This document shows, one piece after another, positions 13,690 to 24,800 of a DNA stretch of 64,000 nucleotides (within the stretch, counting starts at the first letter, position 1; each line of letters begins with the position of its first letter). Source of the DNA: Imbricaverruca yamaguchii (lineage: Eukaryota > Arthropoda > Thecostraca > Neoverrucidae); assembly GCA_034440575.1 (NCBI GenBank), contig JAOTOL010001210.1:244501-308500 (forward strand). Reading direction: 5' to 3'. The notes beneath the pieces are model-generated. The model ran no database searches. It was not told where the DNA came from and saw only the letters and a list, made by a program, of their open reading frames with translations. The position numbers and the translations under genes are program-made.

Positions 13690-14070
13690 TCTTTTATGAT
13701 GGGGCTGTTTGGGTTGCGTGACCTCCGTGATGCAGGCAGGCCACGGCCTCGACATGATATTTGGCGCAATCATTTTGGCGTCGGCACGACATCCGATGCA
13801 ACATTGTGCCATCATCCGTGACACCCGGCGTAATATCGTGGCGCCATGAGCGACATCTGACGTAGCATTGCGACATTCGAAGCAGCTTCGTGACATCCAC
13901 AATGACATCTGGCGCAACATGTGGCATCGTCTGTGACATCTGGCGCAACGCTACGGCGGCGTACGTGACATCTGCTGCAATGTTGTGACAGAGTCCGTTA
14001 CATCTGACGCCACATCTTGTAGTGGCTTCCGCGACATCCGATGCAACACTGTGGCATCACTCGTGGCATT
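13690..14070. repeat. ~33-bp decayed minisatellite
   Basis: The motif GACATCTGGCGCAACATNGTGGC recurs at roughly 33-base spacing in about ten diverged copies, for example near 13,904, 13,935, 13,968 and 14,032. Open frames on the minus strand with an 11-residue periodicity are artefacts of the repeat. Confidence 0.75.
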
Positions 14071-14514
14071 CGGCCCTAATTCCGTTCCGCTAAGTTCATA
14101 ACCGCATGCCTGCTTACCCCAGTCAGCACAGACCTAATGGTCCCACAGTGGAGATATATCTGTACTTACTCACAAGAAGTCCATTCAGGATGACATTTAC
14201 GTGCACTGTTGGTGGCTCAGCGCCTTGGTTTGACGCGTTCGCTGTAGTCTCCCGGCTGTTATATTACTGCCCTACTCTGCCAACTAACATATTGCCGCCC
14301 TGCCCCGTATAATAAGTCACCATGGTCCAGTTGCTATCACAGCATCAGCATGGCCCTTGCGGCGCCACGTAGTAGACGTTCACCTTACCACATCTATCTG
14401 TCTCCGACACTATTCACCAGGACAACGGGAGGCGCCTCTTCGCTTCTGAGTCGGGAAGGCGCACTGTTCGTGGACGGCGTTGTCGGATTACGCGCCATGA
14501 TGCATGTGGAGTCA

Positions 14515-14555
14515 CTGCAGATGATCAGATGATCGCCTGCAGATGATCAGACGTC
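14515..14555. repeat. Direct duplication of a 17-base phrase
   Basis: CTGCAGATGATCAGATGATC is followed closely by a second CTGCAGATGATCAGA. This is a small local duplication. Confidence 0.8.
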
Positions 14556-15955
14556 GACATCTCGCGGCCATCTCCGAGGACGGGTGACGCTGTGCCCGAT
14601 GGCCTCAAGTTGTGAACATTGGAGCTCATGTCATTCCACCGCAACCACGCCCGAACCCTATGCGGATGGGTGGAAAACAGACACCGGTGGCGGATGTCCA
14701 TCTGCGATTGGTACTGTCGCTGGCACATTTTCCCTCCCTCTGTGTATACGTCGGAGCTTGTAGCCATAGCAAAGCACTGAATCGTATTGAGACTGTTGGT
14801 GATTCGTTGCACATCATGCGGACCTACTCGGTCAGTAGCCTATTGGCTCTTGGAGGGCTACGCCGACCGAACCGAGCTGCACAGAATGCTCATCTAGACT
14901 CATGTTCCTGGCCCTTGCAGGTGGAATGATTGTCCTCTGTTGAGTCCCGAACCATGTGGAAGTAGTGGAAACGAGGCTGCCAATGCAGCAGGTAAGCATG
15001 CTCCACAGATTTCCTACACGCGAACTCTCGCTCTCCCTCTATTCCTTCCGGTATTTCTTGCTCTCCCTCTCCCCATGCTCTCGCCGGGAACGTTTATCCA
15101 CGGAAAATGAGTTTCAATTTTAGGAAGTGGCAGGCCAGCTGGGAATCGTTAGCAGACAAACTGAGAGCAATGGAGCCGTAACTTGGTGAGTGAACCTCGT
15201 CTTCACGTAGCGTAACAAGTGACGACTTGACCTTACGTATCCTGTGCATAGGCCACACACACGCTGGGCACACCACTACGTTCCATTTGGTAATGGGGGA
15301 TCGCTGTGCCCAACGTGTTAGGCACCAAGGCCACTGCGGCACGCTTCATTTCATGTCCCCGACCTGCCTGTGCGCTAAAACGTCACCCTGTGCGTGCATC
15401 GCTTTTACTTTGGAAAGCGCTATGGACTGAGTCAAGCATTATTCAATCAGGGAAACTCAGGGCAACTCTCGTTTTCGTTTTGGAGGTAACCTTTGCTTAT
15501 TTTGTATGCTGATTTATGGCGAAATCAGGATGTTCTTGCTCACATGTCCTTTCTCACGCACGACGGCTTCATGAGAATGCAAACAAACGTCACTGAAAAG
15601 GATAAGATGCATTCGCTTCAATGTACTCATATATCGAGCGTAGTTCACAAGTCCTGTGATAAGTATTTCAAATGGTACATCTTACACTTCGATGCCAAAC
15701 GAATATTCGAATGAATAATTACTCCCATCTCATGCATCTGGACTGGACTGGAGGAAACACCAGTCTAGGGTCAGGCTCGAACTAAATATCGTTCAACCCG
15801 AAACATACGTATTTGCCGACGGTTCATCAGGGGTGGTAGCTAAGGACCATGTTTCAGTCATTTTGTAAAGCAATCGATCATCGGGATACGTCAAGCACTT
15901 CCCGTAGCGCATTCCGTGCTCCCCTCTAGTTTTTCTAACCCACAGAACAAAGTCT
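14556..15955. other. No recognisable feature
   Basis: Mixed composition with a short CT-rich patch near 15,025-15,075. Short open frames on both strands show no family motif. Confidence 0.4.
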
Positions 15956-16018
15956 GTTGTACACAAACATGAAGTTTGTTGCGCACAAACACGAAGTTTG
16001 TTGCACACAGACACAAAG
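15956..16018. repeat. 22-bp tandem repeat, about 3 copies
   Basis: Consecutive units of 22 bases built on GTTGNRCACAAACANGAAGT, with the third copy partial and diverged. Confidence 0.85.
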
Positions 16019-16072
16019 ATCCATCCATATGGAAACATCATCAACATGGGTGGGCTCCGTTCAGACATATAA

Positions 16073-16290
16073 TGGTGGTTCACCAGAGGTTTTCCCCACG
16101 GCAGTGCACTGGTGTCGGCACCAGTGCATTAGTGCCGACCAGACACAGATTGGTAGTTCACCAGAAATCCTCCCCCACATTGGTGCCGACCAGACACAGA
16201 CTGGTGATTAACCAGAGGTTCTTATTGGTGCCGATCGGACACAGATTGGCTGGTGGTTCACCAGAGGTTTTGCCAACTGGTGCCTGTAAT
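16073..16290. repeat. ~50-bp tandem repeat, 4 copies, with an internal hairpin
   Basis: TGGTGGTTCACCAGAGG-type starts occur at 16,073, 16,151, 16,202 and 16,251, and each unit ends in GCCGACCAGACACAGAT or a variant. The first unit is about 28 bases longer. The extra piece carries a perfect 10-base inverted repeat (16,105-16,114 and 16,119-16,128) with a 4-base loop. Confidence 0.85.
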
Positions 16291-17167
16291 ATGCGTGTGA
16301 AACCAACATCGCCCACAATCAGTTACTCTTCAATAAACTCCAACAAATTGAAGCCCACTTGTAGAACGGAGCTTCACGCTATTCGTACTTTCCTCCTCCA
16401 TAAAATAGGTTCCAAACGTGCGTGATACAGACCTGCTGTGAACACGTAAGTGGTATTTTGTCCGTGTTTTAAGACCAAGTCTGTATTTTCGAGTTGGTGG
16501 CGTCTGAATTTCAATTCGAGTCAAGCTAGCAGCATATTGTACACCATAGGGCTATTTTGATCTATAATTATAATGCTGTTTCTGCTGGCAGAATATATAA
16601 TCACGGTGTTGCATTAGGACCTTGCGCAAACATTGCATCCATGCTAGAAATATGAGTCCGAATAATCATTATTTCAAATTAATAGTACCCATATACTCGT
16701 ATCGTTATAATGCAAGTGAGTAATGCCATGCTTTGAGCACAATGCCACTTGTTCTCTAGCATGAGTGGCTTGGTAATCACCGCCGGGGTGGCCATTCACC
16801 ATTGAACCTATCAGTACGAGCATAGGCGCAGTCGGTCCGGGGGACACGAGACTAACCTTCGCCATCGCCATTGTACGTCGCGAACTGCTACATCTCGGCC
16901 CACTGTCGTAAGTCAGAGGAGGCCAGTTCCACCGACGTCTCTATAGGTCAAATGTCACAATTCTTGTCAACCAAGTGGCGCATGAGGTCAATGCCGGTCA
17001 CGGCCTGCATTTCAGAGTGGGCTGGATTGCCGCCCCTGCAGAGAACCCTGCCGCACTCTCGAGAGGACCTGGCGCTCTGCAACTCGGCCCCACCTGACGT
17101 GAGCTGAATATACTGAACAGCCTGAATCGGGACCCGCATTGATAGGAACACTTTATGGAACACCGGC
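16291..17167. other. No recognisable feature
   Basis: Mixed-composition sequence. Short open frames near 16,870-17,107 carry no motif that I recognise. Confidence 0.4.
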
Positions 17168-17240
17168 AATTGCGTGTAATTAATCAGTATCAGTAATTGC
17201 GTTCAGTTAATCAGTATCGGTGATTGCGTGTAGTTACGCA
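17168..17240. repeat. 27-bp tandem repeat, 2.7 copies
   Basis: Units based on AATTGCGTGTAATTAATCAG followed by TATCAGT, repeated twice in full and once in part, with a few substitutions. Confidence 0.85.
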
Positions 17241-18900
17241 GCAACCATTGATTAAATTTTATGGATTTAGGACGGCGGTGATTGGGGCTGCTTTAGCATA
17301 GCATGTAACAACTATGGCGGCCACTACAACACATTCTATCAGTTTTTTTCCAGGAGTCGGGGAAGTTAAGTACGCAGCGATTGACTGGGTATGTGCGGAT
17401 GTAAACGATCGCGCATCAGACAATATTGTTTTTACGGCCAGCCTGACGGAGTATATGGCCTGCCGGGCCAGAGACAGGAAGGCTCACGTCGAGCTGGACG
17501 CCTATTCCCAGGAAATACGATGACGAGCCAACGTGATCGCCTCTGGACTGGAGTTTTGCCGATGATGCCGTCACAGTCGCAGAGTTTATGCCACGATTTT
17601 CCAGTCATGTGCAGCCTGGTTTGGTGTCGCTAGGTTCCATTTATCGATATTTGTGACAAAACGTGTTCTCGTATCACAGTCAGTACATGCCGGCGCAGTG
17701 ACTTCGAATGCATTCTAGCTTCATTCTGTCGAATATGACGAGCGCATGTCCGAAATATGAATGCACTATGACGAATTGTTGAAGTAGATTTGGTTTACCT
17801 GTTTTCAAATGTATACACTTCGATACAGATTTAACGTAATCAGGTGGATGCTTTCAGTAACTGCCAAGGGAGCAAGAGCCATAGCCTTCCCGAGATCCAA
17901 GGTTGCTGCTTGTTCACAGGTTTGCTGTGCGGTGTTGTATACGATATTGGGCAAGAAGTATGGGAACGTTGTACCTCGCCTCTTGCTCTTGCTCATGCAG
18001 CCCCCTGATGCGCCTTACACTGTGATATATTGAATGATGCACTTAATTCCCCTACGTCAGCGCACCCGAAGCCCAATTTGCTCAATTAATTAATTACGTA
18101 ATACACTGCACATGCACTACTAGACCGACAATACTTAAGATGCATGAATTGAATGCTGCTTCCTCTAAGCATCATTATTTGTTTTTCTTCTTCTTCTGAA
18201 GAATACATCTATGCGAAAAAGGAAATCATTGATTGGTAATATTATCACTCATCATACCATGTTTAATAAAAGTGTGCACTTCTAGTTCAGAGCTTTATGC
18301 AAACGTTCATGTACCACACCAAGCTGGGGAAGTCCACATCTCGATCTTTGCCCATCACCCTGCACATTAGGATATGGACCGAGTTTTGCCTATATAGTAG
18401 TCCTGAGCTCAGCTCACTTTTGTGCAAGCGTCACCTCAATCATTACCTCATTCTACATTTGAGTTACAGCTTCGAGCAGTATTTTGAGTTCAAATCGCAT
18501 GAATAATTTTGGCACATACATGGACGTTAAGAAACAAGAGGTGTGATATTGTCGGATGGGAAAGAGCTAAGGAAGATATTTACGAAATACTGCTTCAGTA
18601 TTGCCTATCGATTTGGCCTTGCCACCTCCGGTGACCCCAACAGTGGTCACGTATAAATTGAACGGAAGACAAATACTGAATAATAACTGAACAAAACCGA
18701 AATCGGCTTTCCTTATGTGTGTCCCATATGGCTGTCGGTTGAACATTCGTTCATGCAACTGTGCACCTGCCGGGACGAACAAAGTTTGCGTGTGTTTTCA
18801 ACCATTTGGAAAACAGGACAGAACGATGAAATGAAGGCTAGGTAATGATATTTTTGGTGAACGAGGGCAGACAGACAGACAGATGACTTTTCGTTGTAGC
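17241..18900. other. No recognisable feature
   Basis: AT-leaning unique-looking DNA. No motif, array or convincing exon was seen. Confidence 0.4.
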
Positions 18901-19127
18901 TACTATGAGCATCCTTGAAAACCTGCGTATTTTTAGGAAGACACCTCATTTTAGGATATCTTGCCGAGACGAACAGTCTACAAAGAGGACTCAAGTAACC
19001 GTTGTGTGTACCGTGTACCGTGCTTCGCTACCTTGCGGCACAAACACTGCTTGCCCGCTGGGGGTAGTAGTACACCAATGTGTGTGCATCCAGGCTTCAG
19101 CTACCATGAATCGCTACGCAGAGCGGT

Positions 19128-19585
19128 GTGTGGCTCGAGAACCGTGACTGTGTGATGCATGTCTGTGAGCATTGCCTGAGCGAATTGGCAATTCGGTCTT
19201 TCCCCGGAGAACTGAACAGACGTGGTGCAGCTAGCAAGCTCGAAGGCGACATGCAATGCAAACAGTGAGCAACAACACATCGTTGCACTTCAGCAGGCCC
19301 TGTCGAGAGCAGTTCTTGAAAGTGCTCAGTCAAGCATTGTAGAGTTGACAAGGCATCATTACGTGGCACAAGCGCAGGGCGAGTACTTTGCCCACATGGA
19401 GGAAAACTTTAAGGAAAGCGTGGTAGTCATTCAGGGCGATTGCATTGAAAACTACTCTTTCGTGGTACAAGATGGTGCCCGAAGGTTCCACTGGGGCACA
19501 CTACAATGTTCACCCATTCGTCACTTATTGGCAAGATGGCGGAACGCCGCACCACCAGACATTCAATATTCGTCATATTAGATAG
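19128..19585 (+). pseudogene. Frameshifted relic of an uncharacterised repeat-associated animal protein
   Basis: Three segments in different frames read as one protein. The first (about 19,128-19,268) has a Cys pattern, NRDCVMHVCEHC. The second, in the frame open from 19,222, runs through the most diagnostic stretch, VVVIQGDCIENYSFVVQD (about 19,421-19,474), then RRFHWG. After a shift between about 19,490 and 19,505, the third frame reads HPFVTYWQDGGTPHHQ (19,511-19,558) and stops at 19,583-19,585. From memory, proteins with a 'GDFAENYSFVVQD...HW...HPFV' stretch occur in many copies in several invertebrate genomes and behave like transposon-linked or multicopy genes; I know no established function. 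At least two frameshifts and a short length make this a dead fragment. It has no recognisable neighbours. Confidence 0.65.
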
Positions 19586-19589
19586 CGCG

Positions 19590-20215
19590 AAGGAATACAG
19601 CAATTGTGCGCACATTTGTTCCAAGTTAGTTCGTGTGGTTCAAGGCTGTGACGCAATCTTCCGAAAGTAAATTACATCAGAGACGGTTGCATGGCTTAAT
19701 ATATAGATAAACATAATTTCGTAAATATTTGTAATCGCGATTCGCGAGCTGGACATCCATGAGTTCTATATATCAGCAAAATATTAACCACTTTACACAA
19801 CAAATGGCGTGCAACGGTATGGATGGTACCTATACCCCTTCACTTGGACAATATTCAAGACCCTTGACGATCTGAACCACACCTTGTATGTGTTCGACAC
19901 ACGTGTATGGTAACACTTCACCGATCATCCTTACTTTCAGTATTATAGCTGAGGAAAAGTCCCAACTGATGTCTGGATAGACCTAGAGGAATGATTTTGT
20001 AAAGGAACGCGCCGGTGCTTGCATGCTCCGCTGTTGAACTGTTGCGCAAGTTGTCGCTGCACTGCTATTAGCTAGCCCGGTCCACAAAAGGGCATACAAC
20101 GGCTTATGGACTTTCAACAAGTCATCGTACGAAGGAGGCGAACCCTAGACTATCACTCCCAGGCGAAACGAACTTGCCTACTCAAGCCTAAAAGCACAAA
20201 ACGCACCCCGTGGCT
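19590..20215. other. No recognisable feature
   Basis: Unique-looking sequence after the pseudogene. The continuing frames downstream of 19,585 give no further recognisable protein. Confidence 0.4.
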
Positions 20216-20515
20216 GCAATACGCAGACGCCGTCAAGCTGCACTCGGTGCCCGGCGCACGACAATGAGCCGAATCTCGCGGCTGACAGATGACAGCTGTG
20301 GCGGGCGGCAAGGCAGCGGCGATAACTGCGCGGCGCTGGCACTTGACATTTCGCGTAACGATCGCGGCCATTGCTTGGCTCCCGTGCGAGGTGACGGATT
20401 GTGTTCGAACACGGCCGCTAATAGCGCTGACTTCCAGCGGCTGCTGGCCAGCGCACAGGGCGGGGAGGCGCGGGCCAGTGCTGCAGGCAGTTATATAACT
20501 AATGGCAGAGGCAAG
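20216..20515. other. GC/CpG-rich island
   Basis: A block dense in CpG and GGC words that ends at about 20,490 with the TATA-like stretch TTATATAACT. It could be a promoter-like CpG island or a GC-rich repeat. No gene was seen starting from it. Confidence 0.4.
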
Positions 20516-20700
20516 TAGGCAAACATGCGCGCGCTATTGTACGTATGAGTAAATGTTCGCATGACAATATACGTCGGCGCGAAGATTCGTCAGGAAAAGG
20601 ACGCAAGCGCAGATGCACAGAAGCGCAAATAAATGTATGCTAGTGCAAATGTACTTAGGGGCTAGTATACGTAGACACAATTGTACGCACACCTCAATCC
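20516..20700. repeat. Diffuse GCAAATGTACG-type decayed repeat, segment 1
   Basis: Variants of GCGCAAATGTACGTA appear over and over at irregular spacing of about 12 to 25 bases. Related segments lie at 21,305-21,440, 22,590-23,060 and 23,225-23,440. Confidence 0.5.
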
Positions 20701-21304
20701 ACACAACCTCGAATTGTGTAAGTATAACGCAAGGCGTGTCGCCGTGGGCTATAAGTGGGGTAGCTCGAAATCAGAACAAATATTCAATCAGAAGCATGAA
20801 CAATATGTAAAACTGCTACATGGATCATACATGCATGCCCACGTACTCTCAGTAGCCATATTTCAAAACCGGCGATAAGTAACATCACTAAAATTCGCAA
20901 ATAAAATTTCGGTTGCCATCGTCTTTTTAAATCGACGAGGTGCTAAAATTCGGAAAGCTGGTTCGCTTACGATTTCAGCAGGAAAAGCACACACAAACAT
21001 GCAGCTTCGATTTCCCCGAAACGGTGAGTAATTGCAATGGCCGACCATTCTTAGTCACGCCAGTGAAACGTAAGTACCGAGAGTCTACGAACACCTATTC
21101 ATTCAGCAGAAGGCCCATTTGCTTGACAGGATGACTACAGCTCACGAAAACATCACAACACTCGGCAGGAGGCCTCAATCGGAAGCTTTCCAGAGGCACC
21201 AGACCCGGAGATCCATACTTTGCCAGGAGGGTTAACGGCTCATGTCCTACTCTGGCTATCGGAAGGTGGTGCCCTCTGAATGACAGGTGCGTTAACATTT
21301 GGTA

Positions 21305-21440
21305 GGAGCAGATAGGTGAAAATATAGGCAACCTCAAATGAACGCAAGCAGATGTACGTGTGCACACATAGCACACGTTACGGGCCCCTGCAGATGCTAT
21401 ATGCATATAGCAAATGTAAGTTGGAGTATATTTATGCAGG
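21305..21440. repeat. Diffuse GCAAATGTACG-type decayed repeat, segment 2
   Basis: The same word family as at 20.5 kb (GCAAGCAGATGTACGTGTGC, AGCAAATGTAAG). It is too diverged to define a unit. Confidence 0.45.
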
Positions 21441-21734
21441 ACAGGGATGTAGCGAAGATGGCAGCGCGGCGGTCCCCTCGGGCTCCCTTAAGTCCGAGGT
21501 GTGGCCCAATGGGTCGCGACAAGGACCAGCTGCGTAATCGCCTTTGAGGTCGTCAAGCTTGGAGAGGCTACGAGCACTTCATGGTCACCAGGGCTATTGT
21601 CGAACAAGTCTACGAGACCACACGTGATCATCTACGGGGCCACCATGGGTGAGATAGAAAGGCAAACAATAATTTTATGGCCACCGAGGCCGTTCTCGGG
21701 CCTTTAACCCATCACGTCTCTGGGGTGCCTTCAA

Positions 21735-22395
21735 CCGCCCCCCCCTCAGGGTTTTCGCAGATAGTGAACGAACGACGCATGGCAGCGCCCCAAAATTTAG
21801 CATACCTTTTCCCACATCAATTTGGCATGCTATGTCAAAATGTTGAATTCAGGTCATCTAGGGTCAACGAGCTAGTCAAGGTCAAGTGAGGTCACCACCA
21901 AAAAAGTTCAACCAGTCGTCACGCTTTAACGGATGCAAACATTTTATTGAAACTTTCTGCGTTTCCTTATCTTTAGGGGTGCAACAAAACGTACCATTTT
22001 TTTTTTCGTATTTGACTACATACATTTTTGCATATTTGCCTATTGTAGTTGAAATCGATGATTCTGGCTAAAGCAAACATTTTTTGTTAGGGCAAGTTGA
22101 CTTCCAACAACGTTTCTCGGTCTGCGTTACCTATTAGAAAAGGACAATTAAAGAAAACTTCAAATCTCAAAGTTTTTAAGTTTCAAAAAATAAAATTTAT
22201 ATTTTTGATGGACCAAATTTTTGTATGGCACTGGTCGATTTCGCTGTTCTTTTCTGATTCCAACTAATTTTTTTCAGATATCCCCCAAAATGAACTCCCC
22301 AGAGCCAAAAACATAATGTAAGTCGTGAAAAGTCGTGAAAATATAGCCCCCCAGTGACGTCACTTTCGTGTGAAATTGTTTGGGGGTGGATCCGG
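21735..22395. repeat. Dispersed repeat, copy A (~650 bp)
   Basis: This segment aligns along its length with 25,680-26,345. Shared anchors in the same order include TAGTGAACGA, GGTCAAGTGAGGTCAC, AAGTTCAACCAGTCGTC, GGTTGCAACAAAACGTA (or GGTGCAACAAAACGTAC), TGGTCGATTTCGCTGT and CCAAAAACATAAT. It begins after a C run and ends at a G run, so the two edges are roughly inverted. It has no coding potential that I can see. It is probably a non-autonomous mobile element or an old segmental copy. Confidence 0.8.
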
Positions 22396-22589
22396 ACCCT
22401 ACTCGACGAGCGCTTTCCGGTGACACCTCTTTCTTTTTCGTGCGATGCCTAGCTTGGATTTTAAAGTGGGTTACTATCCGCTCCCCCCCGAGACGGGGTG
22501 TAAGGATCTGACCGGAAAGACGGCGCGGGTTAAAAACGTCCACGGGCCCCTACAAAGGCTTATGAGCCATAATGCACGTCTGCAGGCCC

Positions 22590-23060
22590 TTGTAAACATC
22601 CACGAAAACACACGAAGTTAGTTGGCAGTTCGTTGGTCCAAGTTGGTACCAAATGAACTGTACAAAATCCAATGAAACATATGTATATTAGCACAATGTA
22701 AGTGAACAAATCGGCGAAGCCAGCTACCGCACGGGAAGGATTTGCGTGAGCAAATGTACATGTGCCCAATATATGAATGCCAAATGTGCACGAGCGCAAA
22801 AGTGAGCAAGTAAATGTTACGGAATATATTTATATTACTTGCTAATATCCGTGTACGCAAGTGAATGCGTGTCCACTGTTCGTAAGTGCACAGGTGTGCA
22901 GACAAGCATCACTGCACGAGTGTACATACGCACAAGGCGCTGATCGAAGACGGACGCACACACGCTCAAATGTACGAGTAGTATAGTTGCTTTGTAAGCA
23001 GGCCTATGCAGATAAACGCAGGCTATGTGCGATAAGTGTGCGCAGTGGCGTGGCCAGGAT
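22590..23060. repeat. Diffuse GCAAATGTACG-type decayed repeat, segment 3
   Basis: The longest segment of this word family, with GCAAATGTAC, GTGCACGAGCGCAAAAGTGAG, GTAAATGTTACG and similar variants. Minus-strand open frames with recurring 'HLRT'-like words come from it and are not genes. Confidence 0.5.
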
Positions 23061-23155
23061 TTTTATAATGGGGTCCAGATCCACCAATAATGTAATGAAA
23101 CAGAGGAAGTCTTGGTCACACTTCGCCCCCCCCCCCGAAAATAGAGGTTTTTGCG
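23041..23155. mobile_element. Possible end of a DNA transposon (GGCGTGGCCAGG motif)
   Basis: The stretch GCAGTGGCGTGGCCAGGATT is followed by G-rich and then pure C-run sequence. From general knowledge, CAGTGGCGTAGCCAGG followed by G or C runs is a common transposon-end theme in animal genomes. No matching opposite end was found nearby, so the assignment is tentative. Confidence 0.35.
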
Positions 23156-23224
23156 TGATTAAATTTTTAAGATGTCTCGTTTGGTCCAGTGTAATTTCGG
23201 TTGTTGAGGAAGACGGCCTTGGCT

Positions 23225-23445
23225 GCACCTCAGAGTGCGAGTGCACTGCAGTAAATGCAGATACACGAAAATGAACATCAGCAAGATTACACATAGCAAG
23301 ATTACACATAGAACATACGGCATGAGTGTGAATAGTGGATGTACGTATCCGAATGGCAATGCGCATTTGGCAGATAACGTACGGAACTGTTCGTTATAAA
23401 ATGTATAGTTGCAGCACAAATGTATGCCACATAAAATGTATGAAT
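23225..23445. repeat. Diffuse GCAAATGTACG-type decayed repeat, segment 4
   Basis: A continuation of the same words, including a small perfect doublet AGCAAGATTACACAT at about 23,279-23,310. Confidence 0.45.
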
Positions 23446-23910
23446 GGCGGATAGCTTGAAGTTAGATCTGCAGAACCGGGTACAGATAGGTGGATCGGGG
23501 GGCGGAAAAAAGAAAATATTTGTGATCAGAATTGAGATAAAGGCAATGGCTAATGTCAGGATGCTATTCCTAAAGCTAAGTAAAGTCTTATTGCTTCACT
23601 GCCTTCCTAAGTCAGTAAAGCAAGTAGAGAACCCAGAAGACAAGTCTGGTGTTAAATGAAAGGCATTTAAGCAGCAATGATTATGGCTATGGTCCGAGCC
23701 ATGATTCCAGGACTCCAAGGAATCATCAAAATATTTACCACAGCCCTGATTCCAATCCTGTTTGAGGTCTAGACTAACAGGCGATCACTGGCCGGATCCT
23801 ATTTTTCCCAGGTGGCCCAGCCCATCTGTCCAACACTGATCCTGGGCTCCCCGGTCAAGAGGGCCAGTGCTTGTATCAGAGAAGCGAGGTCCGAACTAGG
23901 GCCGGGTCAG
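23446..23910. other. No recognisable feature
   Basis: Unique-looking sequence between the decayed repeats and the 16-bp array. Two near-identical phrases on the theme of ATGATTCCAGGACTCCAAGG / CTGATTCCAATCC suggest minor internal duplication. Confidence 0.35.
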
Positions 23911-23911
23911 C

Positions 23912-24318
23912 GCCAGGATGTGGCAGTGACAAGATGTGGCTGTGGCAGGATGTGGCTGTGGCAGGATGAGGCTGTGGCAGGATGTGGATGCGACAGGATG
24001 TTGCTGTGGCAGGATGCGCCCGTGGCAGGATGTGGCCGTGGCAGGATGCGACTGTGGCAGGATGTGCCTGTGGCAGGATGTGGCTGTGGCAGGATGTGGT
24101 TATGGCAGGCTGTGGCTGTGGCAGGATGTGGCCGTGACAGGATGCGACTGTGGCAGGATGTGGATGCGACAGGATGTGGCTGTGGCAGGATGTGGTTGTG
24201 GCAGGATGTGGTTGTGGCAGGATGTGGCTGTGGCAGGATGTGGCTGTCGAAGGATGTGGCCATGGCAGGATGTGGCTGTGGCAGGATGTGGCTGTGGCAG
24301 GATGTGGATGTGGGTGAC
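23912..24318. repeat. 16-bp minisatellite, about 25 copies
   Basis: Tandem units of GTGGCTGTGGCAGGAT with scattered substitutions. Sixteen is not a multiple of three and the unit has no stop in any frame, so long open frames run through on both strands (up to 234 codons) with a 16-residue periodicity. They are repeat artefacts, not genes. Confidence 0.95.
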
Positions 24319-24479
24319 AAACCCGTACATGCACATTTTCGTGCATTTGTTGGTGTACATCTGTCATATGTATGTGTGGGATACGTACACATGTCCGGTT
24401 ACTAATGCACGCGTCCAGGGGCTGCGGGATGCGGGGGAGGGGGGTGAAGACAGGACAATCTTCCGCCGCTATCAGGGAG

Positions 24480-24800
24480 TGCGTGGGCTCGGGGGTGCGG
24501 AGGTGCAGCAAGGTCAAGCTCGTGTGTGCGAGCGCAGACCTGGCCCGACGCCAGCTCGCAACTCGCAGATGCTCAATGTTGCATGCCGCACGGGCCGCTT
24601 GATTGCACTCCCGATGAATGTGGAACTGTTCGATGGATAATCAATGAGCCGACTGCAGACAATTTCACCGTCCGATGCGATGGCACTGCGTGTCTGCAGT
24701 TGGGCGCTCGCCCTGAGGCCGGCCACGCCACCGGAACCGGCGGCCGTTCGGCGACTGATGGGAACGGCACGCGCCCGCGGCGCCGACAGCATTACAATCG
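24480..24800. other. GC/CpG-rich island
   Basis: A CpG-rich block with words such as GGCCGGCCACGCC and CGCGCCCGCGGCGCCG, AT-rich on the right. Overlapping open frames on both strands show no motif that I recognise. Confidence 0.4.

Noticed and set aside
13690..14070. CRISPR-like array because of ~33-base periodicity
   Set aside because: There are no conserved repeats separated by unique spacers. The whole unit repeats with drift, as in a minisatellite, and the context is eukaryotic.
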